64,000 nt of DNA from Streptomyces xylophagus (GTDB lineage Bacteria; Actinomycetota; Actinomycetes; Streptomycetales; Streptomycetaceae). The first letter of the stretch is position 1, and the number at the start of each line of letters is the position of its first letter. The stretch is from the NCBI RefSeq assembly GCF_000716435.1, contig NZ_JNWO01000001.1, positions 310,001 to 374,000 on the forward strand, in the 5' to 3' direction. Below the pieces are notes generated by a model. It saw nothing but the letters and a program-made list of their open reading frames with translations, made no database searches and was not told the DNA's origin. Made by a program: the position numbers and the translations under genes. This document shows positions 62,059 to 64,000 of the stretch, one piece after another.

Positions 62059-62982
62059 GTGTCGAAGCGGTGGCTGTTCCTGTCGGCGGCCGCGGTACTC
62101 ATCGTCGTGTCGCTGGCCGTGGTATTGCTGCCCGGCCACAAGAGCAGCGCCGAGGACGTGAAGTCCGAAGCGGGACGCGCCGCGAGCGAGCCCTCCGCCA
62201 CCGGTTCCGCGTCGAACTCGCCGTCAGCGACCAGCACTTCGACCGCCTCCGCGAAGCCGACCGGCGCATCGAAGAAGCCGTCGGCGACACCGTCCGCCCG
62301 CGCGACCACCGCTTCCGCCGCACCGTCCGCCACGAAGACCCGGCAACAGGCGTCCAGCACCGCTTCGTTGGCGGGACGCATCCGGCCTGGCGTCACCTAC
62401 CGAGGAGTGGCGACCTTCTACGACGCGGACGGTGGCGGCGCCTGCATGTACGACCCGAGCGGCGATGTCATGACCGGCGCGATGAACACCGCCGACTACG
62501 AGTCGTCCAAGGCGTGCGGGGCGTACGTGACCGTCCACGCGGCAGGCGGCGCCACCGTCACGGTCCGCATCACCAACGAGTGCCCGGGAGACTGCGCACC
62601 CGGCCAGATCGACCTCAGTGCCCAGGCCTTCGCCAAACTCGCCAGCCCCTCGGCCGGCCGGATCCCGATCACCTGGAACCTGGCGAGCCCCACCACCTCC
62701 GACACGATCTCGATCCGCTACAAGACCGGTTCCAGCCGCTACTGGTGCGGCATCCAGGCGATCGGCCACCGCAATCCGCTGGCCCGCCTGGAGGTCCACG
62801 CGGGCAGCGGCTGGCGGCAGTTGGCCCGCGCCGACTACAACTACTTCCTCTCCGAGGACGGCACCGGCTGCGGCGGCGCGATCAGACTCACCGACATCTA
62901 CGGCGAACAACTCACCATCGCCCCACTCGCGGTGCGACCGAACGTCACACAGGCCACGAAGGTCCAGTTCGCCAAGCATTGA
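62059..62982 (+). CDS. Bacterial expansin-like protein
   Basis: A 307-residue exported or membrane-anchored protein. An N-terminal hydrophobic segment (WLFLSAAAVLIVVSLAVVLL) is followed by a Ser/Thr/Ala/Lys linker to about residue 105. The double-psi beta-barrel follows (YRGVATFYDADGGGACMYDP, MNTADYESSKACGAYVTVHA, GQIDLSAQAFAKLA), then a CBM63-like domain (YWCGIQAIGHRNPLARLEVH). The Asp of IDLS, corresponding to the key Asp of BsEXLX1, is kept; the earlier acidic position reads ITNECP. Expansins loosen cellulose or plant walls without hydrolysis. GTG 62059 follows GAGGAGG. Confidence 0.85.
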   Translation: MSKRWLFLSAAAVLIVVSLAVVLLPGHKSSAEDVKSEAGRAASEPSATGSASNSPSATSTSTASAKPTGASKKPSATPSARATTASAAPSATKTRQQASSTASLAGRIRPGVTYRGVATFYDADGGGACMYDPSGDVMTGAMNTADYESSKACGAYVTVHAAGGATVTVRITNECPGDCAPGQIDLSAQAFAKLASPSAGRIPITWNLASPTTSDTISIRYKTGSSRYWCGIQAIGHRNPLARLEVHAGSGWRQLARADYNYFLSEDGTGCGGAIRLTDIYGEQLTIAPLAVRPNVTQATKVQFAKH

Positions 62983-62999
62983 GGCCTGCACCGATCCGG

Positions 63000-63884
63000 T
63001 CAGATGGCGGGCGCGGGCGTGCTGTCGCTGTCGTCAGCCATCACTCGCCGCAACTTGCCCTCGTCCGAACTGCCCGGTGCCGCCGTCAAGATGACGATCT
63101 TGAGGTCGGAATCGCCGTCCGTCAGGACGTCGCAGTCCACGTCCACGGGCCCGACCTCGGGATGGTCGACCGTCTTGCGGTCCTCGCGGTGTGCTGCCAC
63201 CGTGCCGCTCGCCCACAGTCGGGCGAACGTGGCGTTGCCGGCGGTGAGTTGGCGGATCAGCTCGGCCAGGCGAGCGTCGTGCGGGAAGCGGCCCGTGGCG
63301 CGGCGCAGGTCGGAGACGATGGCGAGGTCCGAGGTGTCGCCGTTCTGCACGAGCACCGGCCATGACGCGATGCGTACGTCGTCACCGGAGCCGATCGGGA
63401 ATCGTTCGCGGGCGAAGTTGCGGAGTCCGGGCGGCTTGGTCGACGGGTCGCCGAGCAGGGCCGCCCACCCGGGGTTCCACCAGATCAGCTGCCAGTCGGC
63501 GGCGAACACGGCGACCGCCACGTCCCCGAGCCGGTTCAGCACGCGGTGCACGCCCGGCGGGATGCGGTCGGGGATCGGCTCGTCGTGCGGCGGGACCAGC
63601 CCGGCCATGCGGTAGAGGTGGTCCCGCTCGACGCCGGTCAGGCGCAGGGCACGCGCCAGCGCGGCGACGACCTGGGCCGAGGGCGCCGTGGACCGTCCCT
63701 GCTCCAGGCGCACCACGTAGTCGACCGACAGACCGGCCAGCTCGGCGAGCTCCTCGCGGCGCAGGCCGGTCGTACGCCGGGACCGGCCGGACGGCAGCCC
63801 CGCCGCCGACGGGGGCAGCCGCTCCCGCCAGGCACGGATCGTCGCGCCCAGTCCGAGCCCCTCGTTCGTCGCCATGTCTTCCAT
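63000..63884 (-). CDS. XRE-family regulator with MmyB-like ligand domain
   Basis: A 294-residue regulator similar in layout to the one at 23701. The HTH is RRTTGLRREELAELAGLSVD followed by YVVRLEQGRSTAPSAQVVAAL. The MmyB-like domain carries ADWQLIWWNPGWAALLG, FARLWASGTVAAHRED and HPEVGPVDVDCDVL. The ATG at 63884 is preferred over 63875 only slightly. It is divergent from an SDR gene that begins at 63973, the usual target of this regulator type. Confidence 0.85.
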   Translation of the reverse strand: MEDMATNEGLGLGATIRAWRERLPPSAAGLPSGRSRRTTGLRREELAELAGLSVDYVVRLEQGRSTAPSAQVVAALARALRLTGVERDHLYRMAGLVPPHDEPIPDRIPPGVHRVLNRLGDVAVAVFAADWQLIWWNPGWAALLGDPSTKPPGLRNFARERFPIGSGDDVRIASWPVLVQNGDTSDLAIVSDLRRATGRFPHDARLAELIRQLTAGNATFARLWASGTVAAHREDRKTVDHPEVGPVDVDCDVLTDGDSDLKIVILTAAPGSSDEGKLRRVMADDSDSTPAPAI

Positions 63885-63972
63885 CCTGCCCCACCCTCCC
63901 GATCCTGGTAATGCCGTTCCTACGGTCGTGGCGTCCCTGGCACAGCACCCGCGCGGTGGGGACGATCGAGGC

Positions 63973-64000
63973 ATGACCACCACGTTCATCACCGGAGCCA
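63973..64000 (+). CDS. SDR-family gene, 3'-partial
   Basis: ATG at 63973 opens MTTTFITGA before the window ends. This is the start of an SDR Rossmann fold (strand 1 and the TGA of the TGxxxGxG loop). It is divergent from the XRE regulator, a standard arrangement. Only nine codons are visible, so the call rests on motif and context. Confidence 0.55.

Overview
The window is high-GC (clearly above 65%) actinomycete DNA and looks like a Streptomyces chromosome. Supporting signs are codon third positions that are nearly all G or C, many GTG starts with GTGA/ATGA overlaps, Tat-type lipoproteins, sugar ABC importers without their own ATPase, SARP/AfsR-like, SigE-family, LacI, ROK, HxlR and XRE regulators, and many glycoside hydrolases. 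No rRNA, tRNA, CRISPR array, insertion sequence or phage gene was recognised. Start codons were chosen from homology extent and Shine-Dalgarno spacing; no database search was possible.

Layout. (1) 1-5541: 3' part of a GH92 alpha-mannosidase gene whose C-terminus looks shortened, a divergent HxlR regulator/hotdog thioesterase pair, a LuxR-type regulator, a PLP cysteine desulfurase-like enzyme and a methyltransferase. (2) 5591-13743: a polyol/inositol-like sugar catabolic locus with two TIM-barrel isomerase-type enzymes, a sugar-binding lipoprotein, an SDR, a PhyH-type dioxygenase and a LacI-type regulator. Three neighbouring genes at its centre (permease and two Gfo/Idh dehydrogenases) are visibly broken. 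(3) 13772-26224: PEBP-like protein plus isochorismatase, a DHA2 efflux pump with its MarR regulator, an MFS pump with a SARP/AfsR-like regulator, a DrrAB-type ABC exporter, an XRE regulator, a PHB-depolymerase-type esterase and a SRPBCC protein.

(4) 26252-43148: a very large secreted GH2 enzyme on the minus strand, divergent from a long plus-strand run for alpha-galactosides. That run holds a secreted GH27 alpha-galactosidase, a binding protein with two permeases, an intracellular GH36 alpha-galactosidase, an SDR that could be galactose dehydrogenase, a GntR regulator, galactonate dehydratase, a mutarotase-like protein, KDPGal aldolase and a PfkB-type KDGal kinase. Together these outline oxidative (De Ley-Doudoroff) galactose catabolism rather than the Leloir route. 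(5) 43150-44609: a SigE-family sigma factor, a membrane partner and a small secreted protein sharing a VDAVP motif.

(6) 44776-61148: a MOSC/flavin reductase/ferredoxin fusion; a LacI-controlled operon with binding protein, two permeases, GH38 alpha-mannosidase and GH2 beta-galactosidase; then a ROK regulator divergent from an MFS sugar transporter and a carboxylesterase. (7) 61243-64000: a lipoprotein, an expansin-like protein, an XRE regulator and the first bases of an SDR gene. Taken together the window is a carbohydrate-utilisation region: sugars are released outside the cell, imported by ABC systems that probably share a distant ATPase (MsiK in Streptomyces), and processed inside. Local control shows as palindromic operators and repeated promoter elements between the genes.
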